Assembly (NCBI GenBank): GCA_023423995.1
Contig: JAFAEL010000049.1
Location: forward strand, 1 to 16,241
Direction of reading: 5' to 3'
DNA: 16,241 bases
Origin: Pseudomonadota bacterium
Lineage (GTDB): Bacteria > Pseudomonadota > Alphaproteobacteria > Rhizobiales > Beijerinckiaceae
A program made the translations under genes and the position numbers. Shown one piece after another: positions 6,884 to 14,873 of this stretch (the first letter of the stretch is position 1; each line of letters starts with the position of its first letter). Under the pieces are notes generated by a model. That model was not told the origin of the DNA, searched no databases, and saw nothing but the letters and a program-made list of their open reading frames with translations.

Positions 6884-7506
6884 CTCATGGCTCCCATCAG
6901 GTAGACGAAGGTGAACACGCCGATCCAGACGACGTCGAGGAAGTGCCAGAACATCGAGAGGCACAGGAGGCGGCGCTGGTTGTCGGCGATCAGCCCGTAG
7001 CGGCGGACCTGGACCATCAGGGTGACGAGCCAGATCGTCCCGAACAGGACGTGCAGCCCGTGCGTGCCGACGAGGGCGAAGAACGAGGACAGGAAGGCGC
7101 TGCGCTGGGGCGTCGCGCCCTCGCGGATCAGATGGGCGAACTCGTAGAGCTCGACGGCGAGGAAGGCGGCGCCGAACAGACCGGTCACGGCCAGCCAGCG
7201 CAGGGTCGCGTCGACGCGGTTCTTCGCCACCTCGAGCATGGCGAAGCCGTAGGTGATCGACGAGATCAGCAGGAGCGCCGTGTTCAGGGCGACGAGCGGC
7301 AGGTTGAACAGGTCCGCGCCCGAAGGGCCCGCCGCGAAGTTCCGGCCAAGCACGCCGTAGGTGGCGAAGAGGACTGCGAACAGCAGGCAGTCGCTCATCA
7401 GGTAGAGCCAGAACCCGATCAGCGTCCCGCCATCGCCGTGGGCATGATCTTCCTGCTCGTAGAAGACCGGCGCGGTGGCGCCGGGCGGAGCTGTCACCTC
7501 GTGCAT
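6880..7506 (-). CDS. cyoC: Cytochrome o ubiquinol oxidase subunit III (CyoC)
   Basis: A 208-residue subunit III with five predicted membrane helices, the number usual for CyoC (COX3 has seven). Seen are [33 protein letters not shown] with the conserved Glu, [15 protein letters not shown], and the C-terminal [18 protein letters not shown], all family signatures. ATG 7506 is chosen because GGGAG lies about ten nt upstream, in the end of cyoB, and because the alignable N-terminus starts there; the frame runs open to 7776 only through the cyoB region. Four bases separate it from the cyoB stop, and it overlaps cyoD by four bases. Confidence 0.96.
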   Translation of the reverse strand: MHEVTAPPGATAPVFYEQEDHAHGDGGTLIGFWLYLMSDCLLFAVLFATYGVLGRNFAAGPSGADLFNLPLVALNTALLLISSITYGFAMLEVAKNRVDATLRWLAVTGLFGAAFLAVELYEFAHLIREGATPQRSAFLSSFFALVGTHGLHVLFGTIWLVTLMVQVRRYGLIADNQRRLLCLSMFWHFLDVVWIGVFTFVYLMGAMR

Positions 7507-7510
7507 CGGA

Positions 7511-9514
7511 TCAGGCTCCCGCCGCGACTTGCGCGGTTCTCTGTTTCTCGAACCGAAGGACCTCCTCGACCGGGATGGTCGTGTCCCGGTTGTAGTTGAA
7601 GGTGTGGAGGATGGCGGTCGCGAGCAGGGCCACGACGGACACGGCCGCGAGCCACCAGATGTACCAGACCAGCGCGAAGCCGAGCACGGTGCTGAGCCCC
7701 GCCAACACGATCCCCGCGGCCGTGTTCTTGGGCATGTGGATCGGCCTGTAGCCTCCCATCGGGCGGTCATAGCCACGCTGCTTCATGTCCCACCACGCAT
7801 CGAGGTCGTGCACCACGGGCGTGAAGGCGAAGTTGTAGGGCGGAGGGGGCGAGGAGGTGGACCATTCGAGGGTCCGCCCGCCCCATGGATCGCCCGTCAG
7901 GTCGCGGAGCTGCTCGCGCTTGAAGAAGCTCACCACGAGCTGAATCACGAAGGCCAGGATCCCGCACATGATGATGAAGACGCCGACCGCCGCGACCGTC
8001 AGGTAGGGCTGCACGGCCACGTCGGCGAAGTGCTGCGTGCGGCGCGTCACGCCCATGAGGCCCAGCGCGTAGAGCGGCCCGAACACCGTCCAGAAGCCGA
8101 TCAGCCAGCACCAGAAGCTCGCATAGCCCCAGAACGGGTCGAGCTTGTAGCCGAAGGCCTTGGGGAACCAGTACTGGACGCCCGCCAGCAGCCCGAACAC
8201 TACGCCGCCGATGATGACGTTGTGGAAATGGGCGACCAGGAACAGGCTGTTGTGCAGGACGAAATCCGCCGGCGGCACCGCGAGGAGCACGCCCGTCAGC
8301 CCGCCGAGCACGAAGGTCGGGATGAAGCCCATCACCCAGATGAACGGCTCCTCGAACCGGATGCGCCCGCGATACATCGTGAACAGCCAGTTGAAGACCT
8401 TCGCGCCGGTCGGGATGGAGATGATCATCGTCGTGATGCCGAAGAAGGCATTGACGCTGGGGCCCGCGCCCATCGTGAAGAAGTGGTGCAGCCAGACGAG
8501 CCAGGACAGGATCGCGATGACGGCCGTGGCGTAGACCATCGACGTGTAGCCGAAGAGGCGCTTGCCGCAGAACGTGGCCACCACCTCGGAAAAGATGCCG
8601 AAGGCCGGCAGGATGAGGACGTAGACCTCCGGATGACCCCAGATCCAGATGAGGTTCATGTACAGCATCGAGTTGCCGCCGAGGTCGTTCGTGAAGAAAT
8701 GCGTCCCCACGTAGCGGTCGAGCGTCAACAGAGCCAAGGTGGCGGTCAGAACAGGGAAGATCGTGACGATCAGCGCGTTGCTGGCGAGGGTCGTCCAGCA
8801 GAAGACCGGCATCTTCATCATGGTCATGCCGGGCGCGCGCATCTTGATGATGGTCGCGATCAGGTTGATGCCTGACAGCGTCGTGCCGACGCCTGCGACC
8901 TGCAGTCCCCAGATCCAGTAATCCACGCCCACGCCCGGGCTGTAGGCGGCTCCGGATAGCGGCGGATAGCCGAGCCAGCCGGTGCGGCCGTACTCGCCGA
9001 TGAAGAGGGATGCCATCGTGAGGGCCGCGCCGCCGGCCGTCATCCAGAAGCTGAAATTGTTCAGGAACGGAAACGCCACGTCCCGCGCGCCGATCTGCAG
9101 CGGCATGATGTAGTTCATCACGCCCGTCACGAACGGCATCGCCATGAAGAAGATCATGATCGTGCCGTGAGCGGTGAAGATCTGGTCGTAGTGATGAGGT
9201 GGCAGGTACCCCTCGTTGGCGCCCACCGCGAGCGCCTTCTGGGTCACCATCATCAGGGCGTCCGCGAAGCCGCGGAGCAGCATCACGATCGCCAGGATGA
9301 TGTACATGATGCCGATCTTCTTGTGATCGACACTGGTGAGCCATTCACGCCAGAGATAGCCCCACTGGCCGTACCAGGTGACTGCGCCGAGCAGCGCCGC
9401 CCCGACCAGGGCGACGACCGCGAAGGTCACCAGCAGAATGGGCTCGTGATAGGGGATCGCCTCGAGGGTCAGCCGCCCGAAGATGAGCTGCTGGAGGTCG
9501 ATGTTCGAGAACAT
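7511..9514 (-). CDS. cyoB: Cytochrome o ubiquinol oxidase subunit I (CyoB)
   Basis: A 667-residue haem-copper oxidase subunit I, near the 663 of E. coli CyoB. It oxidises ubiquinol, reduces O2 to water and pumps protons. With a +10 offset from E. coli, the quinone-site residues are all present: R81 and D85 in [10 protein letters not shown]108 and Q111 in PPHHYDQIF. The haem b ligand H116 is in IFTAHG. The WGHPEVY motif supplies the CuB His and the cross-linked Tyr, WLHHFFTMG the other CuB His pair, and [11 protein letters not shown] the remaining haem ligands. A 15-nt gap to cyoA contains GGAGAG before ATG 9514. The sequence alone does not tell haem O from haem A in the active site, which matters because a SURF1 gene follows. 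Confidence 0.97.
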   Translation of the reverse strand: MFSNIDLQQLIFGRLTLEAIPYHEPILLVTFAVVALVGAALLGAVTWYGQWGYLWREWLTSVDHKKIGIMYIILAIVMLLRGFADALMMVTQKALAVGANEGYLPPHHYDQIFTAHGTIMIFFMAMPFVTGVMNYIMPLQIGARDVAFPFLNNFSFWMTAGGAALTMASLFIGEYGRTGWLGYPPLSGAAYSPGVGVDYWIWGLQVAGVGTTLSGINLIATIIKMRAPGMTMMKMPVFCWTTLASNALIVTIFPVLTATLALLTLDRYVGTHFFTNDLGGNSMLYMNLIWIWGHPEVYVLILPAFGIFSEVVATFCGKRLFGYTSMVYATAVIAILSWLVWLHHFFTMGAGPSVNAFFGITTMIISIPTGAKVFNWLFTMYRGRIRFEEPFIWVMGFIPTFVLGGLTGVLLAVPPADFVLHNSLFLVAHFHNVIIGGVVFGLLAGVQYWFPKAFGYKLDPFWGYASFWCWLIGFWTVFGPLYALGLMGVTRRTQHFADVAVQPYLTVAAVGVFIIMCGILAFVIQLVVSFFKREQLRDLTGDPWGGRTLEWSTSSPPPPYNFAFTPVVHDLDAWWDMKQRGYDRPMGGYRPIHMPKNTAAGIVLAGLSTVLGFALVWYIWWLAAVSVVALLATAILHTFNYNRDTTIPVEEVLRFEKQRTAQVAAGA

Positions 9515-9529
9515 GCTGACGCTCTCCGG

Positions 9530-10744
9530 TCAGTGCTGGTGCGGCCCGGAGGGCGCGGTGTTCAGCTGCGGCGGCGCGGGAGTTCCCTGGCCCTCTGCGG
9601 GCGCGGGCCGGCCTTCGTTCACCCCGCCGCGGGCCCGGTCCTGGTCGCGCGGCATCGCGCCTTCGGGTTGGGTCTCGCTCCTTGCGGGCCGGCCGGAAGC
9701 CGGGACAGTGGCTCCGGAGGGCTCGTCGCCGCTTTCGAGGCGTCGAATGTCGTATTCGAGCCGTCGGCGGTTCTCCTCGCTGTCGGTGCCTGCGCCGCCC
9801 CTCCGGTCGATGTGGTGCATCTCGGTGGAGCACATCCGCCCCGGCTCGACGCACATGCCGAGGATCGCGTCCCAGAGGCCGTTCTCCACGCTGCCGTAGA
9901 ACCGGACGGGCACCGCTTCGCTCGGCTTGTCGAGCTCGAGATAGGCGGCCCGGTCGAGGGGCGCGCTGTCACGCTTCGCCTTGGCGATCCACTCGTCGAA
10001 TCCTCCCTGGCTGGTGCCGAGGAAGCGGAACGTCATGCGTGAGAAACCAGTCCCGCTGTATTGCCCGGACAGCCCCCTGTAGTCGCCTTCCTCGTTGATG
10101 ACCGCATGGAGCTGCGTCTGCATGCCGGCCATCGTGTAGATCATGCCCGCGAGGGCCGGGACGTAGAAGGTGTTCCAGACCGAGGAAGACGTAAGCCTGA
10201 ACGCGATCGGCCGGTTCACGGGCGCGGCCATCTCGTTGACGCTGGCGATCCCGTATTGGGGGTAGATGAAGAGCCATTTCCAATCGAGCGAGACCACCTG
10301 GACCTCGAGCGGCACGGTGTCGGGCGGCACGGGCTCGTCGGGGCCGACCCGGGTCAGAGGCCTGTACGGATCGAGCGTGTGGGTGGAGACCCAGGTCATC
10401 GCGCCGAGCGCGATGATGATCAGCAGCGGAATGGTCCAGATGACCACTTCGAGCTGCGTCGAATGGTGGAATTCGGGATCGTAGGCCGCTTCGTCGTTGT
10501 TGGTGGAGCGGTACCGCCAGCCGAACACGAAGGTCATGATGATGACCGGCACGATGACCAGCAGCATCAGGGCCGTGGAGGCGATGATGAGGTTCTTCTG
10601 CTGCACGGCGATGTAGCCGGACGGATCCATCACGGTCAGGTTGCAGCCGGCGAGCGCGCCGCAGAGGGCGAGCACGCCCGCGCTGCGCAGCAGCCTGCGC
10701 CTGGCCGGATGACGAGGGCTCCGCGGCTCCGTCGAGAAAGTCAT
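9530..10744 (-). CDS. cyoA: Cytochrome o ubiquinol oxidase subunit II (CyoA), lipoprotein with long C-terminal tail
   Basis: A 404-residue subunit II. The N-terminus is a lipoprotein signal: an arginine-rich region (residues 11-20), a hydrophobic core and lipobox LAGC with Cys34 as lipid site. Two helices follow (about 52-74 and 101-119), then a periplasmic cupredoxin domain with QVVSLDWKWLFIYP. The CuA ligands of cytochrome c oxidases are absent (SGQYSGTGFSRM in that region), which identifies a quinol oxidase. Residues ~313-404 form a low-complexity tail rich in Pro, Gly, Arg and Glu, absent from the 315-residue E. coli CyoA. ATG 10744 is preferred because it places the signal peptide normally, though its Shine-Dalgarno is poor. 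An in-frame GTG at 10816, three bases after the MFS stop, is the alternative. Confidence 0.94.
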   Translation of the reverse strand: MTFSTEPRSPRHPARRRLLRSAGVLALCGALAGCNLTVMDPSGYIAVQQKNLIIASTALMLLVIVPVIIMTFVFGWRYRSTNNDEAAYDPEFHHSTQLEVVIWTIPLLIIIALGAMTWVSTHTLDPYRPLTRVGPDEPVPPDTVPLEVQVVSLDWKWLFIYPQYGIASVNEMAAPVNRPIAFRLTSSSVWNTFYVPALAGMIYTMAGMQTQLHAVINEEGDYRGLSGQYSGTGFSRMTFRFLGTSQGGFDEWIAKAKRDSAPLDRAAYLELDKPSEAVPVRFYGSVENGLWDAILGMCVEPGRMCSTEMHHIDRRGGAGTDSEENRRRLEYDIRRLESGDEPSGATVPASGRPARSETQPEGAMPRDQDRARGGVNEGRPAPAEGQGTPAPPQLNTAPSGPHQH

Positions 10745-10819
10745 GGCGTTCGCTTGGTCGTCGCCGGCCTCGACGTGCGAGGCATGGTGGGGTGAGCGGT
10801 GTCCAGAGGTGCGCACGGT

Positions 10820-12163
10820 TCAGACCTGCCGGATCTCGGAACGCGACAGGCTCAGCGCGATCAGGGTCGTGACCGCCCCGGAGAGCAGGTACAGCCCGAC
10901 CATGGCCAGTCCGTAGCGGGCCGCGAGGAACAGGACGATCAGCGGCGCGAAACCGGCGCCGAGGAGCCACGCGATGTCGCTCGTCAGCTCCGCCCCCGTG
11001 TAGCGGAAGCGCTGCGCGAGGCGCGCCGTCACGGCGCCGGAGGATTGTCCGTAGGACAGCCCGAGGAGCGCGAAGCCCGCATTGACGTAGATGGTCTGCC
11101 CGATCGCGTTCTCCGGCACGATCAGGGGCGCGATGGTGCTGCAGATGGCGAAGACCGCGATCAGCCCGGCCGAGACGATCAGGAGCATGCGGCGCCCGAT
11201 CTGGTCCGCGATCAGCCCGGAGGCGAAGACCCCGCCGGCGCAGATGAGGGCGCCGGAGCACTGGATCATCAGGAACTCGCCTGCCGAGCGGCTGGTGAAC
11301 AGCGTGATCCAGCTGATCGGGAAGACCGTCACGAGGTGGAACAGCGCGAAGCTCGCCAGCGGGATCAGGGCCCCGATGAGGAGCTCCGGCGCATGGTCGC
11401 GGATCAGCGGCAGGATGGGCGAGGGCTCGAGCCGCCGCATGTCCATGAGGCGGGCGAATTCATCCGTCGCGACGAGCCGCAGCCGCGCGAAGAGGGCCAC
11501 GACATTGACCGCGAAGGCGCAGAAGAACGGGTAGCGCCAGCCCCAGCTCAGGAAGTCCTCCTCGGAGAGGTTGAGGAGGAAGAAGGAGAACAGGCTCGCC
11601 GCCACCATGAAGCCCAGCGGAGCGCCGAGCTGCGGAATGGCGGCGTAGAAGCCGCGGCGCCCGACCGGCGCGTTGAGGGCGAGCAGCGAGGGGAGCCCGT
11701 CCCATGCGCCGCCGAGCGCGAGGCCCTGCCCGATGCGCAGGATGCTCAGGAGGTAGATCGCCCAGGCGCCGATCGTTCCGTAGCCCGGCAGGAAGGACAC
11801 GGCCATGGTCGAGAAGCCGAGGAGGAAGAGGGCGACGGTCAGCTTGACGCCGCGGCCATGGCGGCGGTCGATCGCCGTGAAGATGACGGACCCGATGGGC
11901 CGGGCGATGAAGGCGAGCGAGAAGAGCGCGAAGGAATAGAGCGTCGCCTGCAGGGGCTCCGCGAAGGGGAAGAACACCTTCGGGAACACCACCACGGACG
12001 CGATGGCGAAGACGAAGAAGTCGAAATATTCCGCCGCCCGCCCGATCACGACCCCGATGGCGATCTCGTTCGGCGAGACCTTGTGGTCGGTCGACACCAG
12101 CCGGGCATCCCGCTCCAGCGCCGCGGAGGAGGGTGTCGGCCCTTCCACGTGATCGATTGCCAT
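10820..12163 (-). CDS. MFS transporter, metabolite:H+ symporter-like, upstream of cyo genes
   Basis: A 447-residue major facilitator transporter with about twelve predicted helices. It resembles the metabolite:H+ symporter group: the N-terminal EYFDFFVFAIASVVVFPKVF corresponds to the family's 'E.yDF.lyg' helix 1, the cytoplasmic loop after helix 2 is AIDRRHGRGVKL, and the second-half loop is LIADQIGRRMLL. The residues seen do not give the substrate; organic acids are typical for the group. The ATG at 12163 has AAGGCGA about ten nt upstream. Its stop is 75 nt before the chosen cyoA start, so it is probably the first gene of the cyo transcript. A gene of this kind ahead of cyoA is, from memory, common in alphaproteobacteria. 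Confidence 0.9.
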   Translation of the reverse strand: MAIDHVEGPTPSSAALERDARLVSTDHKVSPNEIAIGVVIGRAAEYFDFFVFAIASVVVFPKVFFPFAEPLQATLYSFALFSLAFIARPIGSVIFTAIDRRHGRGVKLTVALFLLGFSTMAVSFLPGYGTIGAWAIYLLSILRIGQGLALGGAWDGLPSLLALNAPVGRRGFYAAIPQLGAPLGFMVAASLFSFFLLNLSEEDFLSWGWRYPFFCAFAVNVVALFARLRLVATDEFARLMDMRRLEPSPILPLIRDHAPELLIGALIPLASFALFHLVTVFPISWITLFTSRSAGEFLMIQCSGALICAGGVFASGLIADQIGRRMLLIVSAGLIAVFAICSTIAPLIVPENAIGQTIYVNAGFALLGLSYGQSSGAVTARLAQRFRYTGAELTSDIAWLLGAGFAPLIVLFLAARYGLAMVGLYLLSGAVTTLIALSLSRSEIRQV

Positions 12164-12384
12164 CGGTGTGATCGCCTTGGGTCAGGGGGTGGCGGGAGGA
12201 GCGATGCCGGCAGGGCCCGGCTCGGGACGGCGGATCACTTCATGGCGGGAACCCGCTCCCGGCCGGGCTGCGCGGCTCGGCCGCGGGAGGCCTGCGAACA
12301 GCGTCGTGACGCGGCAATGGTCGGAAATTCGGCCCGCATTCTCGTCCTCTCCGGCGGCCTCACCCTAAACCCACCGGGAGCCGG

Positions 12385-12406
12385 CGCATTGATCTTGATT
12401 AATGCG
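12385..12406. promoter_or_regulatory. FNR/FixK-type operator candidate upstream of MFS-cyo operon
   Basis: The core TTGATCTTGATTAA (12389-12402) differs by one base from the FNR/FixK consensus TTGAT-N4-ATCAA. It sits in a wider 22-nt palindrome in which nine of eleven base pairs are symmetric. Its centre is about 230 nt upstream of the MFS start codon. A weak TTTAGG lies about 29 nt downstream of the centre on the - strand, roughly the class II activator spacing, but it is a poor -10. Oxygen control of a quinol oxidase by an FNR-family regulator would be biologically expected; the assignment is inference. Confidence 0.5.
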
Positions 12407-12699
12407 GAGCGGAGAACGTGGCCGGTGCCAAGCCGGGATTTCTGCCCGTGCCGGCCGGTCCGGATCGTGCAGCGGGCGATATCGTCCGGATGTGGACGAG
12501 GCGGGCGGGACCGCGCCCAGGCGGATGCCAGCCAGTCGGCATGGCCGGAAATGTCGAAGCGTTCGGCCTGTGATGCTGCCGTCACCCGTCCCGTCCGATC
12601 GCAGGTCGCGCGCGAGAACGGATCCCACGCGCCGCTGGGCCTCTGAACAAGAGAAAACGCGCCACCCCGAGGTAAGTTCCCGCAGGGCCGCTCCTCGCG

Positions 12700-12719
12700 G
12701 TCGAGAGCAGTCTCTCGAC
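12700..12719. repeat. Perfect inverted repeat upstream of the four-Cys gene
   Basis: TCGAGAGCAGTCTCTCGA, extended by one G/C pair, gives 8-bp perfect arms around a CAGT spacer. It ends about 50 nt before the ATG at 12769 and has no T tract on either strand, so an operator or leader hairpin is more likely than a terminator. No specific regulator is recognised. Confidence 0.4.
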
Positions 12720-12768
12720 ACGTGAACAAAACGGGAACAGAAACGGGCCGTCACATGAGAGGATTCGG

Positions 12769-13104
12769 ATGCCGGCGCTGATCCGCCTGTCGCAATACCC
12801 CTATGCCCGCCTCACGGTGGAATGCGGGCCCTGCGGCCGGCGGGGGCGCTACAGCGTGGCGCGGCTGGCCGAGAAACACGGCGCCGACATCCCGCTGCAC
12901 ACGCTGCTGCCGATCCTCACGGCGGGCTGCAAATGGCAGCGCCGGCCGGGCGACCCGCCGCCGCGGGCCTACGAGCCGCGCTGCCTCGCCCGCTTCCCGG
13001 ATCTCGCGGCTTCGGGCCCGGATGAGCCGGCGCCCGAGCGCTTCCGGGTGATCGACGGGGGAGGGGGGGTGCGCCCCCGTTCCCGTCAGAGCCCGAAGCG
13101 GTAG
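12769..13104 (+). CDS. Conserved hypothetical protein with four cysteines (possible zinc binding)
   Basis: A 111-residue protein I recognise only as a small conserved hypothetical of alphaproteobacteria. The first ~75 residues carry the conserved features: YPYARLTVECGPCGRRGRYS with C19 and C22 in a CxxC pair, RLAEKHGADIPLHTLLPIL (residues 32-50), then C54 and C72. Four spaced cysteines suggest a structural zinc site, which is inference. The ATG at 12769 has an AGAGGA six to eleven nt upstream. The C-terminal tail after about residue 93 is read through a G-rich tract (13057-13069) and runs 19 nt into the convergent beta-barrel gene, so it may not be conserved; a homopolymer length error there would change it. 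No function is assigned. Confidence 0.75.
   Translation: MPALIRLSQYPYARLTVECGPCGRRGRYSVARLAEKHGADIPLHTLLPILTAGCKWQRRPGDPPPRAYEPRCLARFPDLAASGPDEPAPERFRVIDGGGGVRPRSRQSPKR
13055..13080. terminator. GC hairpin between convergent genes, possible bidirectional terminator
   Basis: ACGGGGG (13055-13061) and CCCCCGT (13074-13080) can pair around a 12-nt loop, just beyond the - strand stop at 13086 and within the last codons of the + strand gene. No T run follows on either side, so intrinsic termination is doubtful and the assignment rests on position and stem strength. Confidence 0.25.
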
Positions 13105-13931
13105 GTGAAGCCGCCGCGGATCAGGTTGCCTTCCGTACGGAAGCGCGAGGCGAAGCCCGGCGCGCCGGGCACCTGCGGGGCGACGGCGACCGTCCGGCTG
13201 CCGAGGTCGTAATGCAGGTACTCGACCTTGAGGGTCGGCGCCGAGGACGTGATGCCGACGACGCGCACGATGCTGAAATAGTTGAGGAAGCTGTCCTCCG
13301 GCACGGCGTATTCGATGCCGCCGCCGGCGACCCAGCCCGTCTCGACGCCCTGGAACGAGCCGGCCTGCGTGAGCACCGTCCCGCGCGGGCCGCCGAAGAA
13401 CCCGGCCCGGTAATAGACGTCGCCGAAGCCGAAGCCGCCCGTGGCGTAGACCAGCACGCGGTCGAAGCCGTAGCCGAGACGCCCGCGCACCGTGCCGAGC
13501 GTGTCGAGGTCCTGGCGGAAGCCCGCCTCCGCGAAGCCCGGGCCGGGCCCCGTGAAGGCGCGGCGGCGTTCGAGGTTCACCCAGGTCCCGTCGGCCGCAA
13601 GGCCGGCCACGAAGCCGTTGCCGGGCGTGAACTGCCAGTCGCAGCCGACGCCGCCGCCGATCGTGGTCATGCCGTCGTAGTCGACCCGGAAGGCGCCCGG
13701 GCGGACCCCTGCGGCGACCGCGGCCACGCCGCCGGGCGTGGTGCCGACCGTCCGCACCGTGTTGCGGTCGCTCCAGGTATAGCCGGTCAGGAAGCCGACA
13801 TTGCAGCCGCTCCAGCTGAACAGCGGCGGCGGCACCACGGGCGGGGCCTGCCGGACCGGAAGATCGGCCGCCCTCGCTCCGAGGGCGCCAAGGAGAAGCG
13901 CGGCCGCAGCCGCAAGGACGCGTGTGCTCAA
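13086..13931 (-). CDS. Outer membrane beta-barrel protein (Omp25/Omp31-like porin family)
   Basis: A 281-residue secreted protein. The N-terminal STRVLAAAAALLLGALGARA is a Sec signal peptide with an A-R-A cleavage site before ADLP, typical of rhizobial small outer-membrane proteins. The mature part alternates short Gly/aromatic-rich strands: WSGCNVGFLTGYTW, GGGVGCDWQF, VRGRLGYGFDRVLVYATGGFGFG, WVAGGGIEYAV, LKVEYLHYDLGS, and it ends in RGGFTYRFGL, with the terminal hydrophobic residue after an aromatic pattern usual for barrel insertion. This resembles Omp25/Omp31 and related eight-stranded barrels, of structural or unknown specific role. The start is TTG at 13931, chosen because a good Shine-Dalgarno lies nine nt upstream and it places the signal peptide at the N-terminus; a further TTG at 13985 would add 18 residues. 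Confidence 0.88.
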   Translation of the reverse strand: MSTRVLAAAAALLLGALGARAADLPVRQAPPVVPPPLFSWSGCNVGFLTGYTWSDRNTVRTVGTTPGGVAAVAAGVRPGAFRVDYDGMTTIGGGVGCDWQFTPGNGFVAGLAADGTWVNLERRRAFTGPGPGFAEAGFRQDLDTLGTVRGRLGYGFDRVLVYATGGFGFGDVYYRAGFFGGPRGTVLTQAGSFQGVETGWVAGGGIEYAVPEDSFLNYFSIVRVVGITSSAPTLKVEYLHYDLGSRTVAVAPQVPGAPGFASRFRTEGNLIRGGFTYRFGL

Positions 13932-13940
13932 GTCCGCCTG

Positions 13941-13946
13941 CCCTCC
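13941..13946 (-). promoter_or_regulatory. Ribosome binding site fixing the TTG start of the beta-barrel gene
   Basis: GGAGGG on the - strand is followed after nine nt by TTG 13931. It is one of the best Shine-Dalgarno sequences in the window and selects this start over the upstream TTG at 13985. No ATG or GTG lies at the signal-peptide boundary. Confidence 0.6.
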
Positions 13947-14073
13947 AACAACGGAGAGGCTAGGGGCGCTTTCCCGGAGCGACAAGCGCCTATTCCGGAC
14001 GGGGCGGGGCTAAACGTGCGGTTGTTGCCGGTCTGCAACTGTAGGGCGAGCAGGCCTGCACCCGGTTTCGCCG

Positions 14074-14091
14074 CCCTCCTGGCGGGGAGGG
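14074..14091. repeat. CCCTCC/GGAGGG hairpin, possible remnant of intergenic repeat
   Basis: CCCTCC (14074-14079) and GGAGGG (14086-14091) form a hairpin in the 192-nt gap between the divergent beta-barrel and DUF72 genes. It resembles the stem of the repeats at 15769-16027 but lacks their downstream part, so it may be a degenerate copy. No confident promoter was identified in this gap. Confidence 0.35.
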
Positions 14092-14123
14092 AACCGGCAC
14101 GCCGGGACGCGCGATAGCGCCGC

Positions 14124-14873
14124 ATGGCCTCCGCGAGACCCGCCCCGCCCCTCCGCATCGGCACGGCCGGCTGGGCCATCCCGCGTCCCCACGCGGAGGG
14201 CTTTCCGGCCGAAGGCGTGGGGCTCGCCCGCTATGCGGCCCGGCTCCGGGCGGCCGAGATCAACTCGAGCTTCCATCGCCCGCACCGTCGGGGGACCTAT
14301 GAGCGCTGGGCCGCGACCGTGCCGGAGGATTTCCGCTTCGCCGCCAAGCTGCCGAAGGCGATCACGCATGAGCGCCGCCTCGTCGACATCGAGGCGCCGC
14401 TCGATCGTTTCCTCGGCGAGGTCGCGGGCCTCGGCCCGAAGCTCGGGCCGCTGCTGGTGCAATTGCCGCCGAGCCTCGCCTTCGAGGCGGCCACGGCCGA
14501 ACGCTTCTTCGCCACGCTCCGCGACTGCCAGGCGGGACACCTCACCCGCGAGACGAGCGTCGTCTGCGAGCCGCGCCACCCGAGCTGGTTCTCGCCCGAC
14601 GCCGATTCCCTTCTTCGCGCCTGGCGGGTCGCCCGCGTCGCGGCCGATCCGGCGCCGGTGCCCGAGGCGGCGGAGCCGGGCGGCTGGCCGGGCCTCGTCT
14701 ATCATCGCCTGCACGGCGCGCCGCGCATGTACTGGTCGGCCTACGAGCCGCCCGCCCTCGCGGCGTTGGCCGAAAGGCTCGCGGCCCGGCGCGCCGAGAC
14801 GTGGTGCATGTTCGACAACACGGCGAGCGGCGCCGCCCTCGGCGACGCGCTCGCCATCGCCGCCCAGGCCTAG
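14124..14873 (+). CDS. DUF72 domain protein (YecE-like)
   Basis: A 249-residue DUF72 protein with a predicted TIM-barrel fold and no established biochemical role. Family landmarks run in order: LRIGTAGWAIP (residues 10-20), LRAAEINSSFHR (41-52), RFAAKLPKAITHE (71-83), LGPLLVQLPPSLAF (107-120), the CEPRHPSWF segment, YHRLHGAPRMYWSAYEPP and WCMFDNTASGAA near the end. Length is normal. The ATG at 14124 begins just before the first conserved strand; no good Shine-Dalgarno is seen, only GC-rich leader. It converges on the DUF1206 gene and both stop codons share one CTAG. It looks intact; only the function is unknown. Confidence 0.92.
   Translation: MASARPAPPLRIGTAGWAIPRPHAEGFPAEGVGLARYAARLRAAEINSSFHRPHRRGTYERWAATVPEDFRFAAKLPKAITHERRLVDIEAPLDRFLGEVAGLGPKLGPLLVQLPPSLAFEAATAERFFATLRDCQAGHLTRETSVVCEPRHPSWFSPDADSLLRAWRVARVAADPAPVPEAAEPGGWPGLVYHRLHGAPRMYWSAYEPPALAALAERLAARRAETWCMFDNTASGAALGDALAIAAQA

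Larger units (their letters stand above)
12164..12768. other. 605-nt intergenic regulatory region between divergent genes
   Basis: No convincing gene is seen here; the open frames are arginine-rich and overlap one another, as expected from GC-rich non-coding DNA. The region separates the leftward MFS-cyo cluster from a rightward small gene, so promoters for both should lie in it. It contains an FNR/FixK-like palindrome (12385-12406) and a perfect 8-bp-arm inverted repeat (12700-12719), listed separately. It also contains a short GCGGG/CCCGC inverted repeat near 12245-12256. No confident -35/-10 pair was found. Confidence 0.5.

Noticed and set aside
7475..8875. 466-residue open frame on the + strand
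   Set aside because: Antisense to cyoB; charged, His/Arg/Glu-rich low-complexity translation with no domain.
10799..12646. 615-residue open frame on the + strand
   Set aside because: Antisense to the MFS gene and running into the intergenic region; low-complexity Arg/Glu/Asp/Gly composition.
12235..12729. 164-residue open frame on the - strand in the cyo upstream region
   Set aside because: No family motif, no good ribosome binding site, and it spans the FNR-like palindrome and the 12700 inverted repeat. More likely non-coding.
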